14,929 nt of DNA from Actinomycetes bacterium (lineage in GTDB: Bacteria > Actinomycetota > Actinomycetes > Streptosporangiales > Streptosporangiaceae), in the NCBI GenBank assembly GCA_023425615.1, contig JAFACJ010000779.1, positions 1 to 14,929 of the forward strand. The letters are read 5' to 3'. Positions 6,540 to 13,553 of this stretch are shown one piece after another. The notes under the pieces were generated by a model. It saw nothing but the letters and a program-made list of their open reading frames with translations, was not told where the DNA came from and made no database searches. Positions within the stretch are counted from its first letter, which is position 1. Every line of letters begins with the position of its first letter. The translations under genes were made by a program, and so were the position numbers.

Positions 6540-9299
6540 TCAGGGCGCGGATACCTCCAGGGCCCCCAGGTAGGCGTTCGTCAGCAGGTCGTCGTCGACC
6601 TCGGAGCGGGCGCCGCTCCACACCACGCGGCCGAGCCTCATGAAGGCGACGGTGTCGGCCAGCGCGAGCACCTCGCCCGCCTTCTCCTCGACCACGAGCA
6701 GGGCGACGCCGCTCCGCCGCAGCTCGTCGAAGATCTGGAAGATCTCGTCGACGACCAGCGGCGCGAGCCCGAGCGACGGCTCGTCGGCGATCAGGACGCG
6801 CGGCGGCCGTACGAGGGCGGGCGCCAGCGCCAGGATCTGCTGCTCGCCGCCGGAGAGGGCGCCGGCGTCGACGGCACGGCGTCCGGCCAGCGAGGGCAGC
6901 CGCTCGTACACCTCCTTGCGGACGTCCTCCGGCAGGAGGAGCGCGAGGTTCTCATCGACGGTCAGGCCGGGGAACACGCCGCGTCCCTCAGGGGCGAGGA
7001 AGAGTCCCGTGTCCGCCCTGCGATGCGCGGGAAGCGCGGTGACGTCGGTTCCGCCGATGTGCACCCGTCCCGAGGTCAGCGGCACGGTGCCGGCCGCCGC
7101 CATGCACGTCGTGGACTTCCCGGCGCCTTTGGCGCCCAGCAGCGCCACCACCTGCCCGGCCGGTACGGCCAGGTCGACGCCGCGCAGCACCGTCGTGTCG
7201 CCGTAGCCCGCCACCACGCCTTCCAGACGCAGCGCGTCCACCGCCGAAGGCTGCTCCCCCACGGCCGGCGACGGTTCCCTGACGGTCAGCGCCTCCTTCC
7301 CCGGCGTCCCGCCCGGCTCGGACGTCCTGGCCAGATCGACGGACGCGACGCTCTCCTCCACCGCGGCCTTGGCGCGCTCCGCCCGTTCCCGCTTGCGGCG
7401 CCGCTGGTAGCGCTGCTCGGCGGCCTGGGACAGGATCCCGTCCGGATGCATGGCCAGCCCGACGCCTCCCAGCCCGAACAGCGCCATCGCCAGATGCTGG
7501 GAGTCGGTGAAGGTGTGCAGGATCTCCGGCACGAACACCATGAACAGGCCGGCGAGGACCGCGCCGCCGACCCGCCGCACGCCCTGCACCACGACGACCG
7601 CCAGCCAGACGAAGCCGACGGCGGCCGGCATGTCGGTGATGGTGATCATCCTGTTGAAGACGCCGAACAGCACACCGCCGAGCCCGGCGATCGCCGAGGC
7701 CAGCACGAACAGGGTGATCTTGGTGCGGGTGGCCGAGATGCCGATGACCTGCGCCGCCGACGGGGCCGAGCGCACCGCGAGGATGGCGCGTCCGGAGGCC
7801 GAGTGCTCCAGATTGCGGATGAGCAGCCCGACCAGGCCGATCAGCGCCAGCAGCAGGACCACCCGGGTGCGGGGGTCGTCGGTGTCGGTGAATCCCAGGG
7901 AGATCGCGGGCATCTGCCAGCCGAGCGTGCTGTTGCCGAAGCCCTCGATCTGGAAGAGCACCTGGTCGGCCAGCAGCGCCAGGGCGAGGGTGGCGAGGGT
8001 CAGCACCTTGCCGCCCAGCCGCAGCGCGGGCAGTGCCACGACGATCCCGGCCACGGCCGCCGCCAGTACTCCCAGGACGATCGCGAGCCCGAGGGGCAGC
8101 CCCCGGTCGAGCGCCAGCCCCACGGTGAGCGCCGCCATCGTGGCGAAGGCGGCCTGTGCCAGGTTGACCATGCCGCCGATGCCGGTGACCACGACGAACG
8201 AGCAGAAGATCAGGGCGAGCAGCAGCCCCTGGGAGAGCACGCCTACCCAGTAGGAGTCGCCGATCGTGAACATCCACACCAGCACCGCGGCGAGCGACAC
8301 CGCCCAGGGCAGGGTCCGCCGCCACCGTGGCAGATCGGCCAGGTAGTCCGGCGGCGGCGGGTCCTCGGCGATGGAGCCCGCCACCCGGCCGCGGGAGCGG
8401 TTGAAGATGATCAGCCCGACGAACAGCAGGAGGACCGGCACCGCCGTCCGGATCCCGGTGACGCCGGACGCGAAGTCGCCGTATCCGGCGACGAGGTTCT
8501 GCAGGACGCCCAGCGCGAGGCCGGCCGCGAAGGTGAGCGGGATGGAGACCAGGCGGCCGAACACCGCGGCGGTCGCCGAGGTGAACAGCAGGACGAGGAA
8601 GGCCGAGGAGTCAAGGCCCAGGGTGGGCACGGCGAGGATCCCGGCCACCGCGGCCAGCGTCGAGCCGAGCATCCACGCCTGCCCCGAGGCCCGGTCGACG
8701 TCGACGCCGCGCAGTTCGGCCAGCGTGCGGCGGTCGACGGCGGCGCGCATCCGCAGCCCGAGGGGGGTGCGGCTCATCAGCGCCCACAGCAGCACCGCCA
8801 TCAGCAGCGCGACCGCGAAGGCGATGAGCTGGTCGGAGTCCAGGGTGACGCCCGCCAGATCCCAGGTCTCGACCGGCCTCGGGCCCAGCCCGCGCGCGGC
8901 CCCTCCCTCGGTGACACCGGGCAGATGCAGGCCGAACCCCTCGTTGCCCAGGTCGATGAGGCCGAGCCCGAGAGCGGGCAGCGCGATGTTCAGGCCGATC
9001 GTCGCGACGATCTGCGCGGTCTCGCCCGCCGACGCCAGCCGCCGGAACATCACCTTGTGCAGCAGGCCGCCCAGCACGGGACCGGCGAAGGCCACCGCGG
9101 TCGGGCCGGCGATCCAGGTCGGCCAGCCCGCCCCCGTGGTGAGTTCGAAGAAGACGAGCGCGGAGGTGAAACCGACGGCACCGTGGGCGAAGTTGAACAC
9201 GCCCGTCGTCGCGTAGGTGAGGGTGAGGCCCGAGGCCATGAGGGCGAAGATCCCCCCGGTGACCAGGCCGCTAACGACATAACCAATGAATTCCGTCAT
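6540..9299 (-). CDS. Fused branched-chain/aromatic-acid ABC transporter: LivH-LivM permeases plus LivF ATPase in one chain
   Basis: The product has 919 residues. Residues about 1-300 are a LivH-type permease (start MTEFIGYVVSGLVTGGIFAL, then GLTLTYATTGVFNFAHG). About 330-620 are a LivM-type permease (VVTGIGGMVNLAQAAF, then GRAILAVRSAPSAAQVIGI). A charged linker (about 620-687, rich in RRRKRER then Pro/Glu) leads to a LivF-type ATPase (688-919). The ATPase has Walker A GAKGAGKS (722-729), LAPEGRGVFPGLTV, signature LSGGEQQ (816-822) and Walker B VLIADEP (835-841). The helix after the signature reads LAPAL where LARAL is usual. The VEE after the last core strand replaces the classical H-loop His, as in LivF proteins. 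No LivG ATPase is encoded in the chain or elsewhere in the window. The gene follows its binding protein by 79 bp and ends at a strong hairpin. It should import an amino or aromatic acid. Confidence 0.9.
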   Translation of the reverse strand: MTEFIGYVVSGLVTGGIFALMASGLTLTYATTGVFNFAHGAVGFTSALVFFELTTGAGWPTWIAGPTAVAFAGPVLGGLLHKVMFRRLASAGETAQIVATIGLNIALPALGLGLIDLGNEGFGLHLPGVTEGGAARGLGPRPVETWDLAGVTLDSDQLIAFAVALLMAVLLWALMSRTPLGLRMRAAVDRRTLAELRGVDVDRASGQAWMLGSTLAAVAGILAVPTLGLDSSAFLVLLFTSATAAVFGRLVSIPLTFAAGLALGVLQNLVAGYGDFASGVTGIRTAVPVLLLFVGLIIFNRSRGRVAGSIAEDPPPPDYLADLPRWRRTLPWAVSLAAVLVWMFTIGDSYWVGVLSQGLLLALIFCSFVVVTGIGGMVNLAQAAFATMAALTVGLALDRGLPLGLAIVLGVLAAAVAGIVVALPALRLGGKVLTLATLALALLADQVLFQIEGFGNSTLGWQMPAISLGFTDTDDPRTRVVLLLALIGLVGLLIRNLEHSASGRAILAVRSAPSAAQVIGISATRTKITLFVLASAIAGLGGVLFGVFNRMITITDMPAAVGFVWLAVVVVQGVRRVGGAVLAGLFMVFVPEILHTFTDSQHLAMALFGLGGVGLAMHPDGILSQAAEQRYQRRRKRERAERAKAAVEESVASVDLARTSEPGGTPGKEALTVREPSPAVGEQPSAVDALRLEGVVAGYGDTTVLRGVDLAVPAGQVVALLGAKGAGKSTTCMAAAGTVPLTSGRVHIGGTDVTALPAHRRADTGLFLAPEGRGVFPGLTVDENLALLLPEDVRKEVYERLPSLAGRRAVDAGALSGGEQQILALAPALVRPPRVLIADEPSLGLAPLVVDEIFQIFDELRRSGVALLVVEEKAGEVLALADTVAFMRLGRVVWSGARSEVDDDLLTNAYLGALEVSAP

Positions 9300-9324
9300 A
9301 CATCAATCCCGGGGTGCGGCCCGT

Positions 9325-9357
9325 CGCGGCGCCGGCCCACGCGGGGGAGGCGCCGCG
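9325..9357 (-). promoter_or_regulatory. Intercistronic hairpin between binding protein and permease fusion genes
   Basis: CGCGGCGCC (9325-9333) and GGCGCCGCG (9349-9357) are perfect 9-bp inverted arms around a 15-nt loop, within the 79-bp gap after the binding-protein stop. Such hairpins in transporter operons often stabilise or partially terminate the upstream message, so that the binding protein outnumbers the permease. This role is inferred from position. Confidence 0.5.
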
Positions 9358-9378
9358 GCGGGCGGGCAGACGTGGGGG

Positions 9379-10626
9379 TTACTTGACCGGGTCGACGCAC
9401 TTCAGCTCTTGGGCGACGCGGAACCCGCCGCCCTCGATGCGCACCAGGGCGCCGCACCCGGAGGAGACCGTCTTGTTCGCGGGGTAGGCGACCCTGCCGA
9501 ACCCGGGGTTCTCATAGGAGAAGCCCTCCGAGGCCTTCAGGAAGTTCTCGCGGGTCAGGTCCTCGCCCGTCTTCTCCACCAGCTTGAGGAAGACGTCCGC
9601 CGACCAGTAGCCGATGGCCATCTGCTGGCTGAACACGAGACCGTCGCCGCCGACCTTCCGCAGGTCCTGCTTCATCCGCGCGACCTCCGGGGACTGCGAC
9701 TCGAACGGCGACACCTGCAGGCCGATGTAGACGCCTTCGAGCGCCGCGACGCTCTGCGGGTCGGCGAGCACCTTGGGGTCGTAGCTGGTCGCGTCGGTGA
9801 TCACGCCCTTGTATCCGGCCTTCCTCAGCGCCGTGTAGAAGCCGTTGTTGTGCTTGACCCCCGACATGATGGAGACGACGACGTCCGGCCATCCGCCGCC
9901 GGCGCTGGTCTTCACCTTGTTGACGTAGGGCAGCCAGTCCTGCGGCGGCGCCCCGGCGGGGACCGTGGTCGCCATACCAGCGATCTTGAAACCGGAGTCG
10001 GCGAAGGTCTGGCGGATCACCTCCGTGCCGGCCTTGCTCGCCGTGGTGTCGGTGCCCTGCAGCCAGACCGTCTTGTCATTGCCGCCGAGTTCGGCCGCGA
10101 TCTGATCGCCCCACCAGGGCGCGAGCTTGACGCCCGGCTTGGGGGTGAGGCAGCCGTTGTAGCCGAAGGCGGTGGCCAGCCCGCACTGGTTCGGGCTGGT
10201 CACCCAGCCGAACCAGGGCACCTTCTTCTGCTCCAGGTACTCCGAGCCGCTGAAGCTCGGTGCGCTGACGGGGACGATCGCGAAGACCCCGTCCTTCTCG
10301 ACGAGCCTGCGGGTCGCGGCAAGGCCCGTGGCGGGGTCCATCGAGTCGTTCTCCGCACCGGCGAACTCGATCTTGCGGCCGTTGACGCCGCCCTCGGCGT
10401 TGGCACGCTCGAAACGCGCCTTGGCGCCGAGCTCCGCCTCGGCCGTGGAGTAGCCGATCGGGCTGGTCTTGGTGAGAAGACCCGCCACCTTGATGGTCTT
10501 GTCCGTCACGCCCTGGGAGCCGCCGCCCGAGGTGGAGTCGGCGGTGCTGGCACAGGCCGTGAGGAGGGAGAGCACGCTCAGGCCAAGGGTGATCTTTGAC
10601 GTTCTTCCCGAAAAGAACGAAGGCAT
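9379..10626 (-). CDS. ABC transporter solute-binding lipoprotein, Leu/Ile/Val-binding (Peripla_BP_6) type
   Basis: This 415-residue extracellular lipoprotein should deliver a ligand to the LivHMF fusion encoded downstream. A lipoprotein signal covers residues 1-25: basic RTSK, a hydrophobic stretch, and lipobox LTAC with Cys25 as the lipidated residue. A Ser/Gly-rich tether precedes the first lobe at DKTIKVAGLLTKTSPIG. The pattern GAKARFERANAEGGVNGRKIEF is characteristic of type I Liv-like binding proteins. Four further cysteines (in NQCG, NGCL, SSGCG and LKC) could form two disulfides. The ATG at 10626 is chosen because the signal peptide begins there and GGAG lies 7 nt upstream; the frame stays open farther but gives no signal sequence. 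It is the first gene of the operon. Liv-like proteins in soil actinomycetes bind branched-chain amino acids, aromatic acids, amides or urea, and the ligand is not evident here. Confidence 0.92.
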   Translation of the reverse strand: MPSFFSGRTSKITLGLSVLSLLTACASTADSTSGGGSQGVTDKTIKVAGLLTKTSPIGYSTAEAELGAKARFERANAEGGVNGRKIEFAGAENDSMDPATGLAATRRLVEKDGVFAIVPVSAPSFSGSEYLEQKKVPWFGWVTSPNQCGLATAFGYNGCLTPKPGVKLAPWWGDQIAAELGGNDKTVWLQGTDTTASKAGTEVIRQTFADSGFKIAGMATTVPAGAPPQDWLPYVNKVKTSAGGGWPDVVVSIMSGVKHNNGFYTALRKAGYKGVITDATSYDPKVLADPQSVAALEGVYIGLQVSPFESQSPEVARMKQDLRKVGGDGLVFSQQMAIGYWSADVFLKLVEKTGEDLTRENFLKASEGFSYENPGFGRVAYPANKTVSSGCGALVRIEGGGFRVAQELKCVDPVK

Positions 10627-10820
10627 TGTCAATCTCCGACACGCCAGGAGATCGCCTGCGAGGAGACGATCGAGTGTGAGCTGCGCCTCATCGCGAAGGC
10701 TGCCACAGTCCGACCGGATCTTGCAATACCTCGATGCGAAAGGCCGTTTCACCAGCGGAAAGCACACTCTGACCGTGCTGACCATACGAATATTCGACGC
10801 GGCAGGCCACTGAACAAGGA

Positions 10821-10871
10821 GATCGCAAGCTTGGGTGCACGCACCATCGGCGCACACCCCGGCTTGCGATC
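10821..10871. repeat. Long inverted repeat upstream of the binding-protein gene
   Basis: GATCGCAAGC (10821-10830) and GCTTGCGATC (10862-10871) are perfect 10-bp inverted arms. The pairing continues inward after two imperfect positions with GGGTG (10833-10837) against CACCC (10855-10859), then CGC against GCG. The whole can fold as a roughly 18-pair interrupted hairpin with a short loop. It lies 195 bp from the binding-protein ATG and about 230 bp from the dehydrogenase ATG. It could be a pair of regulator half-sites or an RNA structure in a long leader. Confidence 0.55.
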
Positions 10872-10949
10872 CCGAGGCGGGGGCGACCTGCGATCCGCGC
10901 CACGCCCTCCGGATCACCCGACAGGCGCAGGGGCCGGGACCCTCCGGAA

Positions 10950-10970
10950 GGTGGGCGGTGCCGCCTCACC
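10950..10970. repeat. Short GC-rich hairpin beside the AT-rich island
   Basis: GGTGGGCGG (10950-10958) pairs with CCGCCTCACC (10961-10970) across a 2-nt loop with one bulged A. T-rich sequence begins 10 nt later on the plus strand, so it could act as a weak plus-strand terminator. No gene reads into it, which leaves its role open. Confidence 0.3.
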
Positions 10971-10980
10971 CGCGAACATG

Positions 10981-11005
10981 TTTATTTTATATGATTAATT
11001 TTATT
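10981..11005. other. AT-rich island
   Basis: 24 of these 25 bases are A or T, in strong contrast to the surrounding GC-rich DNA. It follows the 8-bp palindrome AACATGTT (10975-10982). It lies about 50-75 bp upstream of the presumed -10 box of the dehydrogenase operon. It could be a binding site for a nucleoid protein such as Lsr2, or an upstream activating stretch (inference). Confidence 0.6.
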
Positions 11006-11056
11006 CCACAAGGCTCTCCCGGGAAGTCGCACCCGGGGTTCCCTCGCTCCACATTA

Positions 11057-11099
11057 TAGGATACCGTCTCTCGAAATTAGGAGCATGGGGAGGGAGGGG
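11057..11099 (+). promoter_or_regulatory. Candidate -10 box and ribosome site of the dehydrogenase/reductase operon
   Basis: TAGGAT (11057-11062) fits the actinobacterial -10 pattern TANNNT; no good -35 was found 16-18 bp above it. The purine run GGGGAGGGAGGGG (about 11087-11099) ends three bases before the ATG at 11102 and gives a strong ribosome site. The leader would be about 35 nt. Confidence 0.35.
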
Positions 11100-11101
11100 A
11101 C

Positions 11102-12160
11102 ATGCGCGCTGCCGTGCTGAGAGGCGGGGCCGTCGAGGTCCGTGAGACGGCCGACCCGGTGCCCGGCCCCGGGCAGGTGCTGGTGCGGTCGCTGGCGTGC
11201 GGCATCTGCGCGTCGGACCTGCACTTCATGGACCATCCCGAGGGGGACGCCGAGGACGACAGCGGTCTGTCGCGCTACGACGCGGACGCCGACATCGTCA
11301 TGGGACACGAGTACTGCGCCGAGGTCGTCGACTACGGCCCCGGGACACGGCGCCGCTGGGCCGCCGGTACGCGGGTGAGCTCGATTCCGGCGCTCGCGAC
11401 ACGGGAGGGCGTGCGGATCATCGGCCAGAGCCCGGAGGCACCCGGCGGGTTCGGCGAGTACTTCCTGCTGACCGAGGCCATGGTCCAGGTGGTGCCGGGC
11501 GAGCTGCCGAGCGAGCTGGTGTCGATCGCCGACGCGATCGCCGTCGGCTGGTCGTACGCCAAGCGGGCGGCGGTGACGGCCAAGGAGGTACCGCTGGTCA
11601 TCGGCTGCGGAGCCATCGGCCTGTCGGCCGTGGCGTCGCTGAAGCGGCTGGGGGCCGGCCCCGTCATCGCGGTGGACTTCGTCGCCTCACGCCGCGAGGC
11701 GGCCAGGGCCATGGGCGCCGACGTGCTGGTCGACCCGGCCGAGGTGTCGCCGTACGAGACCTGGCGGCAGGTCGCGCTCGGCTCACCGGAACCGGTCCGC
11801 GACATGATGGGGATGCTGGATCTGCCCGGCTGCGTCGTCTTCGAGTGCGTGGGCGTCCCCGGTGTCCTGGACGCCATCGTCAAGGGCTGCCAGCGCGGCA
11901 CACGGATCTTCTCCGCGGGCGGCCCGCCTCAGGGCGACCATCTGCACACCATGGTCGCCAAGCGCAAGGGACTGAACATCCAGTTCGGCGGCGGCCCGTC
12001 GATGACGCACTGGAACGAGGCGTTCGAGGAGGTCTGCGCCGGCCGCATCGACGTCGCCCCGATGTTCGGCTGGACGGTCGGCCTCGACGGCGTGCCGCAG
12101 GCGCTGGAGCAGGCCAGGGACGCCGGCGGCCCCGCCCGCATCATCGTGGTGCCGCGATGA
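11102..12160 (+). CDS. Zinc-type (MDR) alcohol dehydrogenase
   Basis: This 352-residue cytoplasmic medium-chain dehydrogenase should oxidise an alcohol or reduce a carbonyl with NAD(P). The catalytic domain has GICASDLH (Cys36) and GHEY (His69, Glu70), the usual catalytic-zinc positions. The Rossmann fold has VIGCGAIGLSAV (166-177), and Asp192 at the end of the second strand favours NAD over NADP. No four-cysteine structural-zinc lobe is present. The normally conserved TEPLAVxxHA is ADAIAVGWSYA (residues 143-153), so a conserved Glu is Asp and a His is Ser. The ATG is preceded by a strong purine-rich ribosome site. Its stop overlaps the next ATG (ATGA), so it is coupled to the reductase gene. 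The partial gene at the right edge is a clear paralogue. The substrate is unknown. Confidence 0.9.
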   Translation: MRAAVLRGGAVEVRETADPVPGPGQVLVRSLACGICASDLHFMDHPEGDAEDDSGLSRYDADADIVMGHEYCAEVVDYGPGTRRRWAAGTRVSSIPALATREGVRIIGQSPEAPGGFGEYFLLTEAMVQVVPGELPSELVSIADAIAVGWSYAKRAAVTAKEVPLVIGCGAIGLSAVASLKRLGAGPVIAVDFVASRREAARAMGADVLVDPAEVSPYETWRQVALGSPEPVRDMMGMLDLPGCVVFECVGVPGVLDAIVKGCQRGTRIFSAGGPPQGDHLHTMVAKRKGLNIQFGGGPSMTHWNEAFEEVCAGRIDVAPMFGWTVGLDGVPQALEQARDAGGPARIIVVPR

Positions 12161-12969
12161 CGCGGGTCGGCGTCATCGGCACGGGCGAGATGGGGCGGCC
12201 GCTGATCGGACGGCTGCTGGCCGCCGGGCACGAGGTCCGCGCGTTCGTCCGGCGGCCGGAGGTCCGCGCCGCGTTGGAGAAGGACGGCGTGCGCTGCGTC
12301 GAGGCGCTCACCGGTACCGCCGAGGGCACGGACGTGGTGATCGTCTACGTCTACAGCGACGAGCAGGTCCGCGAGGTCGTCCTGGAAGGCCGTCTCATCG
12401 AAGCGATGGCGCCGGGCTCCGTCCTCGTCGTGCACACCACGGGCAGCCCCCGCACCGTCGAGGCCATCGACGCGCACGCGCGGGCACGGGGCGTCGGTGT
12501 CGTGGACGCCCCGGGCAGCGGCGGTCCGGCGCAGGTCGCCGCGGGATCGCTGACCCTGTTCGCCGGTGGCGACGCCGAGCACGTCGAGCGGTGCCTGCCG
12601 CTCTTCGACGCCTACGCCTCCCAGGTCGTGCACTTCGGCGCGCTCGGCTCGGGCCAGAGGGTCAAACTGCTCAACAACCTGCTCTTCGGCGCCCACATCG
12701 AACTCGCCCTGGAGGCGGCACGCCTGAGCGAGGCGTTCGGCATCTACCCGGCGCGGCTGGCCTCCGCCCTCCGCACGTGCAGCGGCGCCAGCCACGCGCT
12801 CGACCTCGTCGCCCGGATGGGTTCGGCTCAGACGCTCGTGGAAGCCGCCGGGCGCTTCGTGTACAAGGACGTGCTGGTCGCGCGAGCGGTGGCCGAAGAA
12901 CTGGAGGCGCCGCTCGGCACCATCGCGGCGGTCACGGAGCCTCTGCTGGAGAAGACCCGACCCCGCTGA
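12157..12969 (+). CDS. 3-Hydroxyisobutyrate dehydrogenase-family (beta-hydroxyacid) reductase
   Basis: This 270-residue NAD(P)-dependent enzyme belongs to the 3-hydroxyisobutyrate/tartronate-semialdehyde/6-phosphogluconate dehydrogenase superfamily. Residues 4-13 have the nucleotide-binding VGVIGTGEMG. The substrate-binding motif is DAPGSGGPAQVAAGSLTLFAGG (split at 117-128 and 129-138), with Gly replacing the usual Val of DAPVSGG. The catalytic Lys170 and Asn174 lie in GSGQRVKLLNNLL. Length is slightly below the usual 290-300. It overlaps the dehydrogenase stop by ATGA and ends 16 bp from the convergent SnoaL-like gene, with no room for a long terminator. Pairing with an alcohol dehydrogenase suggests two oxidation steps on one hydroxylated acid or side chain (inference). 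The remnant at 14153 is a relative. Confidence 0.9.
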   Translation: MTRVGVIGTGEMGRPLIGRLLAAGHEVRAFVRRPEVRAALEKDGVRCVEALTGTAEGTDVVIVYVYSDEQVREVVLEGRLIEAMAPGSVLVVHTTGSPRTVEAIDAHARARGVGVVDAPGSGGPAQVAAGSLTLFAGGDAEHVERCLPLFDAYASQVVHFGALGSGQRVKLLNNLLFGAHIELALEAARLSEAFGIYPARLASALRTCSGASHALDLVARMGSAQTLVEAAGRFVYKDVLVARAVAEELEAPLGTIAAVTEPLLEKTRPR

Positions 12970-12985
12970 GACCGCGCGGACTCCG

Positions 12986-13489
12986 TCATGGCTCCTCCTT
13001 GCGGGGGGCCAGCATCTCGCGGTGCTCGGGTGTGCCGTCCAGGTTGGCGTTCACGCGCTCCGTGATGCGCCAGCCCTCCGCCGTGCGGATCCACTTCCAG
13101 GTGTTCGCCGACACCCGTGCCACCCAGAACCTGTCGGCCTCGGCGTCCCAGCGGATGTTGAGCGCGTAGCTGCGGCCTTCGGCCTCGTCTCCGTCCACGA
13201 CGACGTGGGGCACCGTGAGCACGTGGCCGCAGCCTCCTTGGATCAGGCCCTGGTGGCCGCGTCCGCGCACCATGCGGGCGACCTCGTCGCGGCCCCGCAT
13301 CGTGATCGCGCCGACCGCCTCGAACGTGCCGTCCTCGGTCCAGAGGGCGGCGGCGTCCTCGGCCGAGCCGCTGTCCACGGCCGGGCCGTACCGCGCGACG
13401 AGCTGCGTGATCTCCAGCTGGTCCTCCAGCAGGCGCACCCTGGCCTCCAGCGCGGCGACCACCGCCCGCAGGTCCTCGGACTCGCTCAT
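12986..13489 (-). CDS. SnoaL/NTF2-like domain protein
   Basis: This 167-residue protein opens with a heptad-like helix (residues 5-28, DLRAVVAALEARVRLLEDQL) followed by an NTF2-like cone: ITQLVARYGPAVDSG, LWTEDGTFEA, HVVVDGDEAEGRSYAL and the last strand WRITERVNANLDG. Asp39 and His89 (in GGCGHVLTV) sit about where LinA- and scytalone-dehydratase-like members keep a catalytic Asp/His pair, which would fit a dehydratase or isomerase. Many such proteins are only binding folds. The ATG is preceded by GGGAGGCGGGG. It is convergent with the reductase gene and divergent from the TetR gene 64 bp away, so it is probably regulated with them. The specific reaction is unknown. Confidence 0.85.
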   Translation of the reverse strand: MSESEDLRAVVAALEARVRLLEDQLEITQLVARYGPAVDSGSAEDAAALWTEDGTFEAVGAITMRGRDEVARMVRGRGHQGLIQGGCGHVLTVPHVVVDGDEAEGRSYALNIRWDAEADRFWVARVSANTWKWIRTAEGWRITERVNANLDGTPEHREMLAPRKEEP

Positions 13490-13541
13490 CCCCGCCTCCC
13501 GCTTTATAGGACATACCTTCCTGTATTACGGTTCGCGACTG

Positions 13542-13547
13542 TATCAT
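13542..13547 (+). promoter_or_regulatory. -10 box (TATCAT) of an apparently leaderless tetR transcript
   Basis: TATCAT matches the -10 consensus at five of six positions and ends 6 bp before the ATG of the TetR gene, with no Shine-Dalgarno sequence between. Transcription would start at or next to the ATG. CTGTATTA and CTGTATCA are direct repeats 18 bp apart (13521 and 13539) and may be an autoregulatory site. On the other strand TATAAA (13508-13503) may be the -10 of the SnoaL-like gene. Confidence 0.45.
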
Positions 13548-13553
13548 CGGCCC

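Larger units (their letters stand above)
10627..11101. other. 475-bp divergent intergenic region
   Basis: No gene is supported. It separates the minus-strand binding-protein operon from the plus-strand dehydrogenase pair. Contents: a perfect 10-bp palindrome CGAATATTCG (10787-10796); TGACC twice 8 bp apart (in CTGACCGTGCTGACC, about 10769-10783); a long inverted repeat (10821-10871); a GC hairpin (10950-10970); an AT-rich island (10981-11005); and a TAGGAT box with a purine-rich ribosome site ahead of the ATG at 11102. I could not place a convincing -35/-10 pair for the binding-protein gene. Confidence 0.6.

Noticed and set aside
7239..7430. Possible LivG remnant between the LivM and LivF domains
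   Set aside because: The linker is too short and is a charged, Pro/Glu-rich tether with no Walker or signature motif.
6492..9386. A 964-codon open frame on the plus strand opposite the Liv fusion
   Set aside because: Its product is a low-complexity run of Gly/Arg/Asp/Gln/His with no domain. It is the antisense frame of a very GC-rich gene whose own strand gives clear permease and ATPase motifs.
10627..10917. Upstream extension of the binding-protein frame
   Set aside because: It would bury the lipoprotein signal peptide in the middle of the protein. The start at 10626 has both a ribosome site and a complete signal.
13215..13553. Upstream extension of the second TetR frame
   Set aside because: It overlaps the SnoaL-like gene on the opposite strand and is Ser/Arg-rich shadow sequence. 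The DNA-binding arm begins at the ATG at 13554.
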